From Kiloniellaceae bacterium (GTDB lineage: Bacteria > Pseudomonadota > Alphaproteobacteria > Kiloniellales > J153), in NCBI GenBank assembly GCA_021776095.1, contig JAJFGO010000021.1, forward strand, positions 62,001 to 126,000: a stretch of 64,000 bases of DNA, given 5' to 3'. This document shows, piece by piece, positions 19,367-27,773 of this stretch (the stretch's first letter is position 1; each line of letters starts with the position of its first letter). Made by a program: the position numbers and the translations under genes. Under the pieces are notes generated by a model, which worked only from the letters and a program-made list of their open reading frames with translations, was not told the origin of the DNA and did no database searches.

Positions 19367-20269
19367 CTAGGCCGCGCAGCCTTTCGCGCCGGCTGGCGCC
19401 TTGCGGACTAACTCGCCGTAGGCGCCCGAGAGCAGTTGGGTCATTTGGCCAGGGGTGAACTTGTATTGATCGATCTCGCCGACCGGGGTTATCTCGGCCG
19501 CGGTGCCGGTCAGAAAGACCTCGCTGGTCTTGGCGAAGTCCTCCGGCATGATCGTCCGTTCGACCACCTCGATGCCTTCGGCCCGGGCCAGATCGATCAC
19601 CGTGCGCCGGGTGATGCCGTCCAGGAAGCAGTCCGGCGTCGGGGTGTGCAGCTTGTCGTCCTGCAGCAGGAAGATGTTGGCGCCGGTCGCCTCAGCCACC
19701 TGCCCGCGATAGTCGAGCATGAGGCAATCGTGATAGCCCTGATCCTCGGCCGCGTGCTTGGACATGGTGCAGATCATGTAGAGGCCGGCGGCCTTGGCGT
19801 GGACCGGCGCGGTGTCGGGCGCCGGGCGCCGCCAGGGCGACGTCATGAGGCGGATACCCTTGGCGCGTAATTCCGGGTTGAAATAGCTGGGCCATTCCCA
19901 AGCCGCGATGGCCACGTTGATCCGGGTCGCCTGGGCCGAGACGCCCATCATCTCGCTGCCGCGCCAAGCCACCGGGCGGACATAGGCGTCGACCAGGCCG
20001 TTTTCGCGCAGCACCGCCTCGGCGGCGGCATCGATCTCGGCCACGCTGTAGGGCAGCTCGAAGCCAAGAATCTCGCCTGAGAGGCGCAGGCGCTCGTGAT
20101 GCTCGGTCATCTTGAAGATGTGGCCGTTATAGGCCCGCTCGCCCTCGAACACGCTGCTCCCGTAATGCAGGGCGTGGCTTAGGACATGCAGCTTGGCCTC
20201 GCGCCAGGGCACCAGGGCGCCGTTGAACCAGATCGTGCCGTCACGGTCGTCGAAGGGTATGAGTGACAT
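19367..20269 (-). CDS. ilvE: Branched-chain amino acid aminotransferase
   Basis: A 300-residue class IV PLP aminotransferase for the last step of valine, leucine and isoleucine synthesis. WFNGALVPWREAKLHVLSHALHYGSSVFEG is the family start. The PLP lysine is in HAKAAGLY near residue 150, LDYRGQVAEATGANIF binds the cofactor phosphate region, and LTGTAAEITPV closes the site. ATG 20269 has GAGGCGGCG directly upstream; the upstream in-frame 26 codons are probably untranslated. It is divergent from the MarR regulator gene with a 146-bp shared region holding an operator-like repeat. Confidence 0.93.
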   Translation of the reverse strand: MSLIPFDDRDGTIWFNGALVPWREAKLHVLSHALHYGSSVFEGERAYNGHIFKMTEHHERLRLSGEILGFELPYSVAEIDAAAEAVLRENGLVDAYVRPVAWRGSEMMGVSAQATRINVAIAAWEWPSYFNPELRAKGIRLMTSPWRRPAPDTAPVHAKAAGLYMICTMSKHAAEDQGYHDCLMLDYRGQVAEATGANIFLLQDDKLHTPTPDCFLDGITRRTVIDLARAEGIEVVERTIMPEDFAKTSEVFLTGTAAEITPVGEIDQYKFTPGQMTQLLSGAYGELVRKAPAGAKGCAA

Positions 20270-20382
20270 CGCCGCCTCGCCTCTGTTTTGGGTCCCCTGG
20301 GACACATTTAGTCTCAAAAACCGCCCAGAGCGGTCGCACCGGATCATTTACCGGTTGCTTTATGTAACAGTCTTGCGTCATA

Positions 20383-20403
20383 TATGTCAACAAGGCTGAC
20401 ATA
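20383..20403. promoter_or_regulatory. Operator-like inverted repeat between ilvE and marR
   Basis: TATGTCA 20383-20389 and TGACATA 20397-20403 form an exact 7-bp inverted repeat with a 7-base spacer, 12 bases upstream of the regulator ATG. A further TATGT half-site lies at 20361. MarR-family regulators bind such repeats and usually control their own gene, so autoregulation is a reasonable inference. Confidence 0.55.
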
Positions 20404-20415
20404 AAAAATGGCAAT

Positions 20416-20961
20416 ATGGTTGACGTAAAATCCGGGCCCAATCCCCTGTTCCTGCGCGAGGAGGAACTGCGCCAGGCGATCGAGCTTTTGTATTTCGCCT
20501 ATCGCGGCTTCACCGCCGAGCCGGACCAGATCCTGGCCGACTATGGCTTCGGCCGGGCCCATCACCGGGTGATCTATTTCGTCGGCCGCCATCCGGGCAC
20601 CACGGTCAGCGCGCTTTTGGAGATATTGGGGATTACCAAGCAAAGCCTCTCGCGGGTTTTGGGTCAGCTCGTGCGCGATGGCTTCGTCGTGCAACGCCCC
20701 GGCACCCACGACCGGCGCCAGCGCCTGTTGGAGCTGACCGAGACTGGCCGGGAGCTGGAGCGCGCCTTGACCGAGACCCAGAGGGTCCGTCTGGCGCGGG
20801 CCTTTCGCAATTCCGGGGCCAATGCGGTCGAGGGCTTTCGCACGGTGCTCTACAACCTGATGGACGAGGCCCACCAGGCGCGCTTCGCCGGCCTGCAGCC
20901 GGAGCGTGAAGCCGGCCGGGAGGTCGGGCCCAAATCCGGCCGAGAGGCGGGCCGACGTTAG
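20416..20961 (+). CDS. MarR-family transcriptional regulator, PetP-like
   Basis: A 181-residue winged-helix regulator. The DNA-binding core is HRVIYFVGRHPGTTVSALLEILGITKQSLSRVLGQLVRDGFV, with the wing RPGTHDRRQRLLELTETG (the conserved DxR motif of MarR proteins). The tail after residue 155 is basic and variable. The neighbour order, MarR then OmpR-type response regulator, is that of petP-petR described in Rhodobacter, where both are needed for cytochrome bc1 gene expression. Here a histidine kinase follows as well. The gene begins with ATG 20416 close to an operator-like repeat. Confidence 0.85.
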   Translation: MVDVKSGPNPLFLREEELRQAIELLYFAYRGFTAEPDQILADYGFGRAHHRVIYFVGRHPGTTVSALLEILGITKQSLSRVLGQLVRDGFVVQRPGTHDRRQRLLELTETGRELERALTETQRVRLARAFRNSGANAVEGFRTVLYNLMDEAHQARFAGLQPEREAGREVGPKSGREAGRR

Positions 20962-21028
20962 CGGCCCCCGCCATGACCGCCCCGCGCCGGTGGCGCGCCG
21001 GCCAGGTTTCTATCTATAATCCGCGGCC

Positions 21029-21715
21029 ATGAGCCTGGACGACCCGCATATCCTGGTGGTCGACGACGACACGCGCCTGCGCGCGCTCCTGGAAAAGTTC
21101 CTGACGGAGCAAGGTTTCCGGGTCACCGTGGCGATCGACGGCGCCGACGCCCGGACCAAGATGCAATCCTTCGCCTTCGACCTGGTGGTTTTGGACGTCA
21201 TGATGCCGGGCGAGTCGGGCCTGGAGCTGACCCGTGCGCTACGCCGGGGCAACGATGTCCCGGTGCTGCTTCTGACCGCGCGCGGCGAGCCGGAAGACCG
21301 GATCTCCGGCCTGGAGAGCGGCGCCGACGACTACCTGACCAAACCCTTTGAGCCGCGCGAGTTGGTCTTGCGGCTGAACGCCATTCTGCGGCGTACTCAT
21401 GAGCCGGCGACGACAGACCAAGGTGTCGTGCGTTTCGGCGATTTCAGCTTCGACATGACCCGGGCCGAGCTGCACAAGGCCGGCCGTTTCGTGCGCCTGA
21501 CCGCCGCCGAATCGGCCCTACTCAAAGCCCTGGCAAAGCGCCCGGGCAAGGCCATGGACCGGGAAACCTTGAGCGCGGAAAACCCGGCGATCGGCGGCGG
21601 ACGCGCCATCGACGTGCAGGTCACCCGGCTGCGCCGTAAGATCGAGGAAGATCCGAAGTTCCCCCGCTACCTGCGCGCGGTGCGCGGTGTGGGCTATTCC
21701 TTCGTGCCGGACTGA
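21029..21715 (+). CDS. OmpR-family response regulator, PetR-like
   Basis: A 228-residue two-domain regulator. The receiver has the acidic cluster VVDDD (12-14), phospho-acceptor Asp56 in VVLDVMMPG, Thr in LLLTARG and the Lys of LTKPFEPRELVLRL. The C-terminal winged helix includes LTAAESALLKALAKRPGKAMDRETL, with the recognition helix AIDVQVTRLRRKIEEDPKFPRYL and the wing VRGVGYSFV. It directly follows the MarR gene and precedes the kinase, so the likely phosphodonor is its neighbour. Confidence 0.92.
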   Translation: MSLDDPHILVVDDDTRLRALLEKFLTEQGFRVTVAIDGADARTKMQSFAFDLVVLDVMMPGESGLELTRALRRGNDVPVLLLTARGEPEDRISGLESGADDYLTKPFEPRELVLRLNAILRRTHEPATTDQGVVRFGDFSFDMTRAELHKAGRFVRLTAAESALLKALAKRPGKAMDRETLSAENPAIGGGRAIDVQVTRLRRKIEEDPKFPRYLRAVRGVGYSFVPD

Positions 21716-21784
21716 GCACAGCGCCCGATTGAGCTAACGGCCCAATTGCGCTAACGAATAGATACCAATCCCCTGGAAACCCCC

Positions 21785-23146
21785 ATGACCATGGCGACCG
21801 CCCGCGCGCCGACCCCGCATAGCTCGCTGTTCAAGCGCATTCTTCCGCGCACCCTGCTCGGCCGCGCGCTGCTGATCATTCTGTCGCCGCTGGTGCTGCT
21901 TCAGGTCATCTCGACTTGGGTGTTCTACGACCGGCATTACGACAACACGACCAAGCGCCTGACCCAGGGCCTGGCGGGCGATGTCGCGATGGTCATTCAG
22001 ATGATGGTGCGCAACCCCGGGTCGGTCGAACGCCTGCAAATCTTTCGCACGGCGCAGCGCACCATGTGGCTGGACCTGAAGTACGCAGAGGGCGCGCGCC
22101 TGTCCGATACCTCGACCAGTGCCTCGCTCAATCCCTTCACCAGCGTGCTCGACCGCAAGCTGACCACGGCCATGGAGGAGTTCGTCGCCCGCCCGTTCCT
22201 GATCGATACCCGAACCCTGGACAAGAAAATCCTGATCGAGGTGCAGTTGGCCGAGGGCTTGTTGCGGGTCCTGGTCCCGCGCGAGCGCCTGTTCAGTTCC
22301 ACCACCTACATCTTCATCATGTGGATGGTCGGCAGCTCGATCGTTCTGTTCGGCGTCGCCGTGGTCTTTATGCGCAACCAGGTCAAACCGATCCGGCGCC
22401 TGGCCCAGGCCGCCGATGGCTTCGGCAAGGGCCGCGACGTGGCCGACTTCAAGCCCGAGGGCGCGACCGAGGTGCGCCAGGCCGCCGCCGCGTTCCTGCA
22501 GATGCGCGGCCGCATCAAGCGCCAAATCGCGCAACGCACCGAATTCTTGGCCGGGGTCAGCCACGATTTGCGTACGCCCCTAACCCGCATGAAGTTGCAA
22601 TTGGCCATGTTGCCGAGTAACGCCGAGGCGGAAAACCTGCGTGCCGACGTGACCGAGATGGAGGCCATGGTCGAAGGCTATCTGGCCTTTGCGCGCGGCG
22701 AGGGCACCGAGCAACCGCAATCGACCGATGTCTCCGCCCTGCTGAGGGAAGTGGTCGGGCGCATGCGCGGCGACACCAGCGCAATCGACTTGCACATCGA
22801 GGAAGACATGACCGTGCCCTTGCGGCGCGAATCCATGCGGCGTTGCCTGACCAATCTGATCGTCAACGCACAGCGTTATGCCAAGCAGGTTACAGTGCGC
22901 GCCGGGCAGCGCGAGCACGCGATCGAGATCCTGATCGACGACGATGGCCCGGGCATTCCGCCGGATAAGCGAGAGGACGCCTTCCGGCCCTTCTATCGCT
23001 TGGACGAATCGCGCAATCCGGATACCGGCGGCGTCGGCCTGGGCCTGACCATCGCGCGCGACGTGGTGCGCAACCACGGCGGCGAATTGACCCTGGAGGA
23101 TGCCCCGGGCGGCGGCCTGCGGGCGCGGATCTGGCTGCCGGTATGA
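21785..23146 (+). CDS. Membrane sensor histidine kinase, EnvZ-like
   Basis: A 453-residue kinase with two transmembrane helices (LLIILSPLVLLQVISTWVFY and IFIMWMVGSSIVLFGVAVVF) bracketing a periplasmic domain of about 130 residues. A HAMP linker follows (QVKPIRRLAQAADGFGKG). The phospho-accepting histidine is His260 in VSHDLRTPLTRMKLQL. The ATPase domain has NLIVNAQRYA (N box), IDDDGPGIPPDKRE (G1) and GGVGLGLTIARDVV (G2). It is the likely partner of the response regulator 69 bp upstream. The stimulus is unknown. Confidence 0.93.
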   Translation: MTMATARAPTPHSSLFKRILPRTLLGRALLIILSPLVLLQVISTWVFYDRHYDNTTKRLTQGLAGDVAMVIQMMVRNPGSVERLQIFRTAQRTMWLDLKYAEGARLSDTSTSASLNPFTSVLDRKLTTAMEEFVARPFLIDTRTLDKKILIEVQLAEGLLRVLVPRERLFSSTTYIFIMWMVGSSIVLFGVAVVFMRNQVKPIRRLAQAADGFGKGRDVADFKPEGATEVRQAAAAFLQMRGRIKRQIAQRTEFLAGVSHDLRTPLTRMKLQLAMLPSNAEAENLRADVTEMEAMVEGYLAFARGEGTEQPQSTDVSALLREVVGRMRGDTSAIDLHIEEDMTVPLRRESMRRCLTNLIVNAQRYAKQVTVRAGQREHAIEILIDDDGPGIPPDKREDAFRPFYRLDESRNPDTGGVGLGLTIARDVVRNHGGELTLEDAPGGGLRARIWLPV

Positions 23147-23169
23147 GGTGGTGAAATGCCGGGCGCCGG

Positions 23170-23520
23170 CTAGAACAACCGGCTGCCGTCAGGGACCGTC
23201 TTGTCAGGCACGGCCAGAACCACCGCGCCCTCGGTATCGGGGAAGCCGAGCACCAGAATCTCGGACATGAACTTGCCGATCTGCCTGACCGGGAAGTTGA
23301 CCACCGCCGCGACCTGACGCCCGACCAGGACCTCCGGCGTGTAGTGCTCGGTGAGCTGCGCGGAACTCTTGCGCGTTCCGATCTCGGCGCCGAAGTCGAC
23401 CCAGAGCTTGATCGCCGGTCTGCGCGCCTCCGGATAGGGCTCCGCGCGCACAACGGTGCCGACGCGCACATCGACCTTGAGGAAATCGTCGAAGTCTATG
23501 GCCGTGCTCGGCTCGCTCAT
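23170..23520 (-). CDS. csaA: tRNA-binding domain protein, CsaA-like
   Basis: A 116-residue OB-fold protein. VDVRVGTVVRAEPYPEARRPAIKLWVDFG is the start of the tRNA-binding (EMAP-like) domain, followed by SSAQLTEHY and VAAVVNFPVRQIGKFMSEILVLGF as in CsaA. CsaA is a small dimeric tRNA-binding protein with chaperone-like activity. ATG 23520 has GGGGCGGAAC upstream. It is convergent with the histidine kinase gene, 23 bp away. Confidence 0.88.
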   Translation of the reverse strand: MSEPSTAIDFDDFLKVDVRVGTVVRAEPYPEARRPAIKLWVDFGAEIGTRKSSAQLTEHYTPEVLVGRQVAAVVNFPVRQIGKFMSEILVLGFPDTEGAVVLAVPDKTVPDGSRLF

Positions 23521-23611
23521 GTTCCGCCCCCATTTTTGCGGGCCGGACGCTAGCACCGGGTATTCGGGCCGGCAAGCCAGGGCGGCTAAAACGGCGCCAA
23601 CAAAGATCCGG

Positions 23612-23646
23612 ACAAAGAAAAAGGGCCGCGCCCAAAGGCGCGGCCC
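23612..23646 (-). terminator. Intrinsic terminator of the phasin gene
   Basis: On the minus strand, GGGCCGCGCC pairs exactly with GGCGCGGCCC around a 4-base loop (23623-23646) and is followed by TTTTTCTTTG. This is a strong textbook rho-independent terminator 28 bases beyond the phasin stop codon. Confidence 0.85.
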
Positions 23647-23673
23647 TTCAATCCGACAAGTCAGTTAGCGAAG

Positions 23674-24168
23674 TTACTTCGCGGCGTTGACCTGCTTTAA
23701 AGCACCCTTCAACTCTTCCAAGCTGGCGCTGAAGCGATGGGTCAGAACGTCGGCCGCCTCGGCGTTCGACTTGCTGCTCATCTCGGTCAGCTCCCGCATG
23801 TTGGCGAGCGACAGCTCATAGGCCTCTTTGACGAGAGCCGCTTGGCCGGCGATCTTCTCGGCCGGCTGACCCGGCTGGGCCAACTCGCGCACGACCTTGG
23901 TGGTCTCTTCCATGGCCTGGCGCAGAATCTCGGCCTGACGCTGAGCGATCGCCTGCAAGCCCTCGAGGGCCACGCGGTTCGCCGTGGTCATGGCTTCGAC
24001 GTTCTTGCGCTGGCTCTCGATCAGAGCCTTGGTGTCAACGCCGGGAACCTTGAACTGCTCCGCGAACTTGTTGACGTCCATGAAGTCGCCGAACTTGGTG
24101 AAATCCATGAAGTTGCTGTAGTCCCCGTCAAGGAACGGGTTACCTGTCTTAGTCTGTGCCTTGGCCAT
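23674..24168 (-). CDS. Phasin family protein
   Basis: A 164-residue phasin. The family core is visible as ESQRKNVEAMTTANRVALEGLQAIAQRQAEI followed by a long amphipathic helix (EKIAGQAALVKEAYELSLANMRELTEMSSKSNAEAADVL), with an N-terminal Phe-rich region (FMDFTKFGDFMDVNKFAEQF). Phasins coat polyhydroxyalkanoate granules and control their size and number. ATG 24168 has AGGAG 8 bases upstream. Two TGCA-type palindromes lie upstream, and a strong terminator follows, so it is a well-defined single-gene unit. The synthase genes are not in this window. Confidence 0.88.
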   Translation of the reverse strand: MAKAQTKTGNPFLDGDYSNFMDFTKFGDFMDVNKFAEQFKVPGVDTKALIESQRKNVEAMTTANRVALEGLQAIAQRQAEILRQAMEETTKVVRELAQPGQPAEKIAGQAALVKEAYELSLANMRELTEMSSKSNAEAADVLTHRFSASLEELKGALKQVNAAK

Positions 24169-24204
24169 TGGTTTTCTCCTCCACGCTGGCTGCAACGGTC
24201 TATG

Positions 24205-24217
24205 TTGCAGTGCACAA
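24205..24217. promoter_or_regulatory. TGCAGTGCACAA element in the phasin 5' leader
   Basis: The sequence TTGCAGTGCACAA has a symmetric core TGCA-G-TGCA and shares TGCAGTGCACAA with the longer palindrome at 24267. It lies about 37 bases upstream of the phasin ATG. It is a likely second binding site for the same regulator, possibly the polyester-responsive repressor PhaR. Confidence 0.45.
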
Positions 24218-24266
24218 TCTCTGTATGGAGGTGTATATGGACCTTTGTGGCGCGAGGGTCAAGAGG

Positions 24267-24289
24267 TTTTTTGTGCAGTGCACAAAAAA
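24267..24289. promoter_or_regulatory. Perfect 23-base palindrome upstream of the phasin gene
   Basis: An 11-base arm 24267-24277 (T6 then GTGCA) and its exact reverse complement 24279-24289 flank a central G. It sits about 100 bases upstream of the phasin start in AT-rich DNA. PhaR repressors of phasin genes recognise TGC/GCA-rich palindromes; assignment to PhaR is inference. As RNA it could also form a hairpin ending in A residues on the plus strand. Confidence 0.55.
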
Positions 24290-24459
24290 ATTAACCATAG
24301 TTTCGCGAGAGAGTCTCGGCGTCGCTGAAATCCCGCCGCTTCCGGCTTCCAGATTGCGGCGCAGCTATTGTTATCCTTTTATTTCAAGGTGTTATATTTT
24401 AGCCAATCCGGTGAACCTTGCCGGACCGGCGGCGGCCCCGGGCCGTGCAGAGGCCCGGA

Positions 24460-25119
24460 TTAGGCCGCTTCAGGCTGCGCCTCGGGCGGATCTCTTCGCA
24501 GTCGCCCACAAAATTGGGCCGCCGATTCGGCGCGGCGGAGCAAACGATCCAGGCAGGCCATGGTCTGGCTCAGGTCCGGGCTGTCGTCACGCAGCCAAAC
24601 CCGCAAGCTGGCCAGGTAGATCGCGCTGAGCGCCTTGACCCGCAGGATGCCACGCAAGCCGCCTGCGGAGAGGTCCGCCGCCTCCAGCATGCAGGCCATG
24701 GAGCGGCGCAGGGCGGCCATGGCGCAGAGGCCGGCGGCGGGATCGCGCCCCAGATCGTAGATGATGCCGCCGAGCGCCGCCTTGTGAGGCGCCAAGGCAT
24801 CGAAACGCCGCATCATAACGTCGAACAGCCGGTCGCGCGCACCGCCCTCGCGGGCATCGGGCTCCTGCCCGGCCATCACCGCCTCGTCGATCCGCCTGGC
24901 ATAGCCGGCCAAAATCGCGCGTTTCGAGGCGAAGAGGGGGTAAACCTCGGATAGGGGTAGATCCGCGGCCTCGGCGATTTTCGCCAGGGAAATATCGCGC
25001 CAGGCCGTCTCGGCGGCCAGATTGAGGGCCGCGTCGATGATCCGCGCGGCGGGATCGGTGCCGCCCGCCATTTTCCCGGTTTTCTTTCCCGCAGGTTTCT
25101 TCGCGGCTTTCTTGACCAT
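24460..25119 (-). CDS. TetR-family transcriptional regulator
   Basis: A 219-residue regulator. A lysine-rich N-terminal tail (KKAAKKPAGKKTGK) precedes the helix-turn-helix: ARIIDAALNLAAETAWRDISLAKIAEAADLPLSEVYPLFASKRAILAGY. The C-terminal ligand domain is alpha-helical (FDALAPHKAALGGIIYDLGRDP, CMAALRRSMACMLEAADL) and resembles the COQ9/TetR-like branch seen in alphaproteobacteria. ATG 25119 has GAGGAG 3-8 bases upstream. The effector is unknown. It could regulate the phasin or the YbaK-proC genes next to it. Confidence 0.82.
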   Translation of the reverse strand: MVKKAAKKPAGKKTGKMAGGTDPAARIIDAALNLAAETAWRDISLAKIAEAADLPLSEVYPLFASKRAILAGYARRIDEAVMAGQEPDAREGGARDRLFDVMMRRFDALAPHKAALGGIIYDLGRDPAAGLCAMAALRRSMACMLEAADLSAGGLRGILRVKALSAIYLASLRVWLRDDSPDLSQTMACLDRLLRRAESAAQFCGRLRRDPPEAQPEAA

Positions 25120-25197
25120 GGGCTCCTCGCAAAACAGCTGACCTTAGATATTAGAGCGCACCGATACGAATGGAAGCCCCAGCATCGGTGCAGCCAT

Positions 25198-25689
25198 TCA
25201 AACCTGCTTGATATCCGCGACCTCGCCACCGGTGAGGATCAGCAGGTCCTTGGGGCTTAGGCGAAAGACCGCGTTGGGCGTGCCGGCCGCGGCCCAGATT
25301 TCGTCGAAGGCCAGCAGGTCCCGGTCGATTAGGGCCACTGAGGCCGTGGCATGGCCAAGAGGCGGCACCCCGCCGATGGCAAAGCCGGTCATCCGGCGCA
25401 CGAAATCCGCGTCGGCGCGACCGATTTTCTCACCCAGAATACCGGCGACCGCCTTTTCATCGACCCGGTTGGCGCCGCTGGCGATAATTAAGACAGACCG
25501 ATCGGTCTTCTCGGCGCGGAAGATCAGGGACTTGGCAATCTGGCCGAGCGTACAGCCAATGGCCGTGGCCGCCTCGGCGGCGGTCCGGGTACCGGCCGGA
25601 AATTCGCGCACCTCGAAATCGAAGCCCCGTGCGGCCAATGCCTCTTGAACCTGCCGGGCGCTGTCTTTCTTCGGGGCCTCCGCACTCAA
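25198..25689 (-). CDS. YbaK/EbsC-family aminoacyl-tRNA deacylase
   Basis: A 163-residue YbaK-fold protein that hydrolyses mis-charged tRNA. ALAARGFDFEVREFP, AAEAATAIGCTLGQIAKSLIF, then VLIIASGANRVDEKAV and GFAIGGVPPLGH are the family motifs; the lysine of AKSLIF corresponds to the conserved catalytic-site lysine. The best start is TTG 25689, overlapping the proC stop (TTGA); the longer open frame upstream lies inside proC and is not homologous. Translational coupling to proC is likely. Confidence 0.85.
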   Translation of the reverse strand: MSAEAPKKDSARQVQEALAARGFDFEVREFPAGTRTAAEAATAIGCTLGQIAKSLIFRAEKTDRSVLIIASGANRVDEKAVAGILGEKIGRADADFVRRMTGFAIGGVPPLGHATASVALIDRDLLAFDEIWAAAGTPNAVFRLSPKDLLILTGGEVADIKQV

Positions 25690-26519
25690 GAGGCGAGCTC
25701 GCGCGAGCGCCGGGTGGCTTCGGCGATGGCCCGGCTCATGAGCGGCTGAAGGCCGTCGGAGGCCATGAGCACCTTGAGAGCCTCCAGAGTCGTGCCGGCC
25801 GGACTGGTCACGTTCTCGCGCAGGGTGCTGGCCGGCAGGTCGGATTGCCGGACCAACTCGCCCGCCCCGGCGACCGTGGCGCGTGCGATCCCCATGGCCA
25901 GATCCTCGGGCAGCCCGGAGTCGATACCGGCCTGGGCCAGGCACTCGATCAGCAGGAAGACATAGGCCGGCCCGCCGCCCGAGACCGCGGTCACCGCGTC
26001 GAGCAGGGCCTCGTCCTCAACCCAGGCGACCTCGCCGACCGCCGCCATGAGGGCGCCGGCCAGGTCGCGCTGGTGCGGCCCGGTCTTGGGGTTGGCGCAC
26101 AGGACGGACATGCCCCGGCCGACCGCCGCCGGGGTATTGGGCATGGCCCGCACGATCGCGGTTTCCGCACCCAGGCGTCCCTCGAAATAGGCCAACGAGC
26201 GACCGGCCGCGATGGAGAGAAACAGCGCCCCGGTTCCGGCCAACCCGGCGCAGGCCGCCATGAGCGCGTCCATCTGTTGCGGTTTGACCGCGACCACCAC
26301 AACCGCCGGGTTCAGGTCGGGCGGCAAGCCGCCGGGGTCTCGTGCGTGCGCGACGCCGCGTGCCATGAAGGGCGCGGCGTTCTCGGCCATGGGTTCGATC
26401 ACGGTCACATCGGCTGCGACCGCACGGCGCGCCAGCCAGCCGTCGAGCAAGGCCGCGCCCATCTTGCCGCAGCCGATCAGGACCAGCGGCCCGCCGAGAT
26501 CGAGAGTCTCCGGTTGCAC
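25686..26519 (-). CDS. proC: Pyrroline-5-carboxylate reductase
   Basis: A 277-residue NAD(P)H enzyme for the last step of proline synthesis. The N-terminal Rossmann motif is LVLIGCGKMGAALLDGW; VVVAVKPQQMDALM and VRAMPNTPAAVGRGM follow. The C-terminal dimer domain holds the signature AVSGGGPAYVFLLIECLAQAG and LRENVTSPAGTTLEAL. The start is GTG 26519, 3 bases after the stop of the YbjN gene. The last gene of the tight cluster (YbaK) overlaps its stop. Confidence 0.95.
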   Translation of the reverse strand: MQPETLDLGGPLVLIGCGKMGAALLDGWLARRAVAADVTVIEPMAENAAPFMARGVAHARDPGGLPPDLNPAVVVVAVKPQQMDALMAACAGLAGTGALFLSIAAGRSLAYFEGRLGAETAIVRAMPNTPAAVGRGMSVLCANPKTGPHQRDLAGALMAAVGEVAWVEDEALLDAVTAVSGGGPAYVFLLIECLAQAGIDSGLPEDLAMGIARATVAGAGELVRQSDLPASTLRENVTSPAGTTLEALKVLMASDGLQPLMSRAIAEATRRSRELAS

Positions 26520-26522
26520 GGC

Positions 26523-27026
26523 TTAAGCTTCGCCGACCGTATCCATGCGCGCAACCATGATCGCGTCGGCCACGCTGCGCCCGCCCCAGACCACCAGTTG
26601 CAGGGCTGGGTAGAACCGCTCGCACTCGTGGATCGCGATATCCACCAGGTCCTCGAGCTGCTCCGCGCTCAGCCCGGCGGCACCGCGCATAGGAATAGCG
26701 TGACGATACATAGTGGTCGCATCGTCCTGGACGAAATCGAAGTGGCCGAGCCAAAGGCCCCCGTTGACCTGGACCAGAAGCTCGAAAACCGCGCTGCGCC
26801 GGGTCTCTGGCACCCGCTGGTCGAGCTGGCAGGACACGAACATGGCGTTCACGTCGCGGTCCCACACCACATACAGGTGATAGTCGCACCAGTGCCCGCC
26901 GACCTGCACCATCAGCTCGCATTCGCTGTGCCGGTCGAAGGTCCAATCGTTGGCGCTGACCAACTCCTCCAGGGTATCGAGAGGATTGGCCGCGGGTTCC
27001 GCATGTCGGTTTGCTAGGCTCACCAT
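26523..27026 (-). CDS. YbjN domain-containing protein
   Basis: A 167-residue protein of the YbjN family: NPLDTLEELVSANDWTFDRHSECELMVQV, VSCQLDQRVPETRRSAVFELLVQVNGGLWLGHFDF and RHAIPMRG. The fold resembles type III secretion chaperones, but the molecular role is undefined. In alphaproteobacteria it commonly lies just before proC, as here (3 bases between stop and start). ATG 27026 is chosen; the open frame extends 63 codons upstream through non-conserved sequence. Confidence 0.85.
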   Translation of the reverse strand: MVSLANRHAEPAANPLDTLEELVSANDWTFDRHSECELMVQVGGHWCDYHLYVVWDRDVNAMFVSCQLDQRVPETRRSAVFELLVQVNGGLWLGHFDFVQDDATTMYRHAIPMRGAAGLSAEQLEDLVDIAIHECERFYPALQLVVWGGRSVADAIMVARMDTVGEA

Positions 27027-27278
27027 ATGGTCTTCGATCCCCCTCGTGACGCCGGGAGCGGGCCCTCCGCCGAAATGGCCAGCCTGGCCCCAACGACACC
27101 CAAATGTGGCGTAGCTCCGCCGAGCCGCCACCAAATGTAGCGTGCCAAATTCGTCGCGGGGGCGCAATAGAGGCGTCCTGTGGGTAAGAGCGGTATTTTC
27201 GGCCCTGGGGGCCATGGGGAGGCTGAGCCCCGAACTAGGGGGCCGACTCAGGCGATCGCCAGGATCGGACAGTCCGGT

Positions 27279-27599
27279 TCAGGGCTCCGCCTTGGGGACG
27301 CGTTTGCGCGGGGCGGCCTTGCGGGCCGGGCCGGTGGATTTTCCAGCGGGCTGGGCGGCCAAGCGGGCTTCCAGTTCGGCGAGGCGCTTGGCCATGTCTT
27401 CCTGCTCGGACCGGGCCTTGGCGGCCATGGCCTTGACCGCGTCGAATTCCTCGCGGCCGACCAGATCCATCTGCGACAGGATTTTCTCGAACTGCTCGCG
27501 CAGACGCGCCTCGAGCTCGCCGCGCATGCCGGCCGCGACCCCGATCGCCCCGCTGGCCACCCGCGCCAGATCGTCCAACAGCCGGTTCTGTGTTTGCAT
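27279..27599 (-). CDS. UbiK-like BMFP coiled-coil protein
   Basis: A 106-residue accessory protein of the BMFP/UbiK family. MQTQNRLLDDLARVASGAIGVAAGMRGELEARLREQFEKIL is the amphipathic N-terminal half, then a coiled coil EEFDAVKAMAAKARSEQEDMAKRLAELEARL. A basic Pro/Ala/Lys tail follows (GPARKAAPRKRVPKAEP). UbiK assists aerobic ubiquinone synthesis in enterobacteria; in alphaproteobacteria the family is typically encoded beside lgt, as here (divergent, 174 bp). ATG 27599 is used. Confidence 0.85.
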   Translation of the reverse strand: MQTQNRLLDDLARVASGAIGVAAGMRGELEARLREQFEKILSQMDLVGREEFDAVKAMAAKARSEQEDMAKRLAELEARLAAQPAGKSTGPARKAAPRKRVPKAEP

Positions 27600-27773
27600 T
27601 TGTCCTAGCCTCCCGCTGGCGCGGTCGCGCCGCCCGTCGGTCTGCGCCCTACCGGAATATGACCCGGGGCGGCCGCCCCATCAAGGCTGGGCCGGCCAGG
27701 CCAACCCTTGCCCCGCAGCGTAAGCGGCCAATATAACGGCGGGCGCGCCCCTTTCACGTCCAAGGCCCAATCC

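Noticed and set aside
25690-25944. In-frame upstream extension of the YbaK gene
   Set aside because: It is the shadow of proC; YbaK homology starts only after the TTG at 25689.
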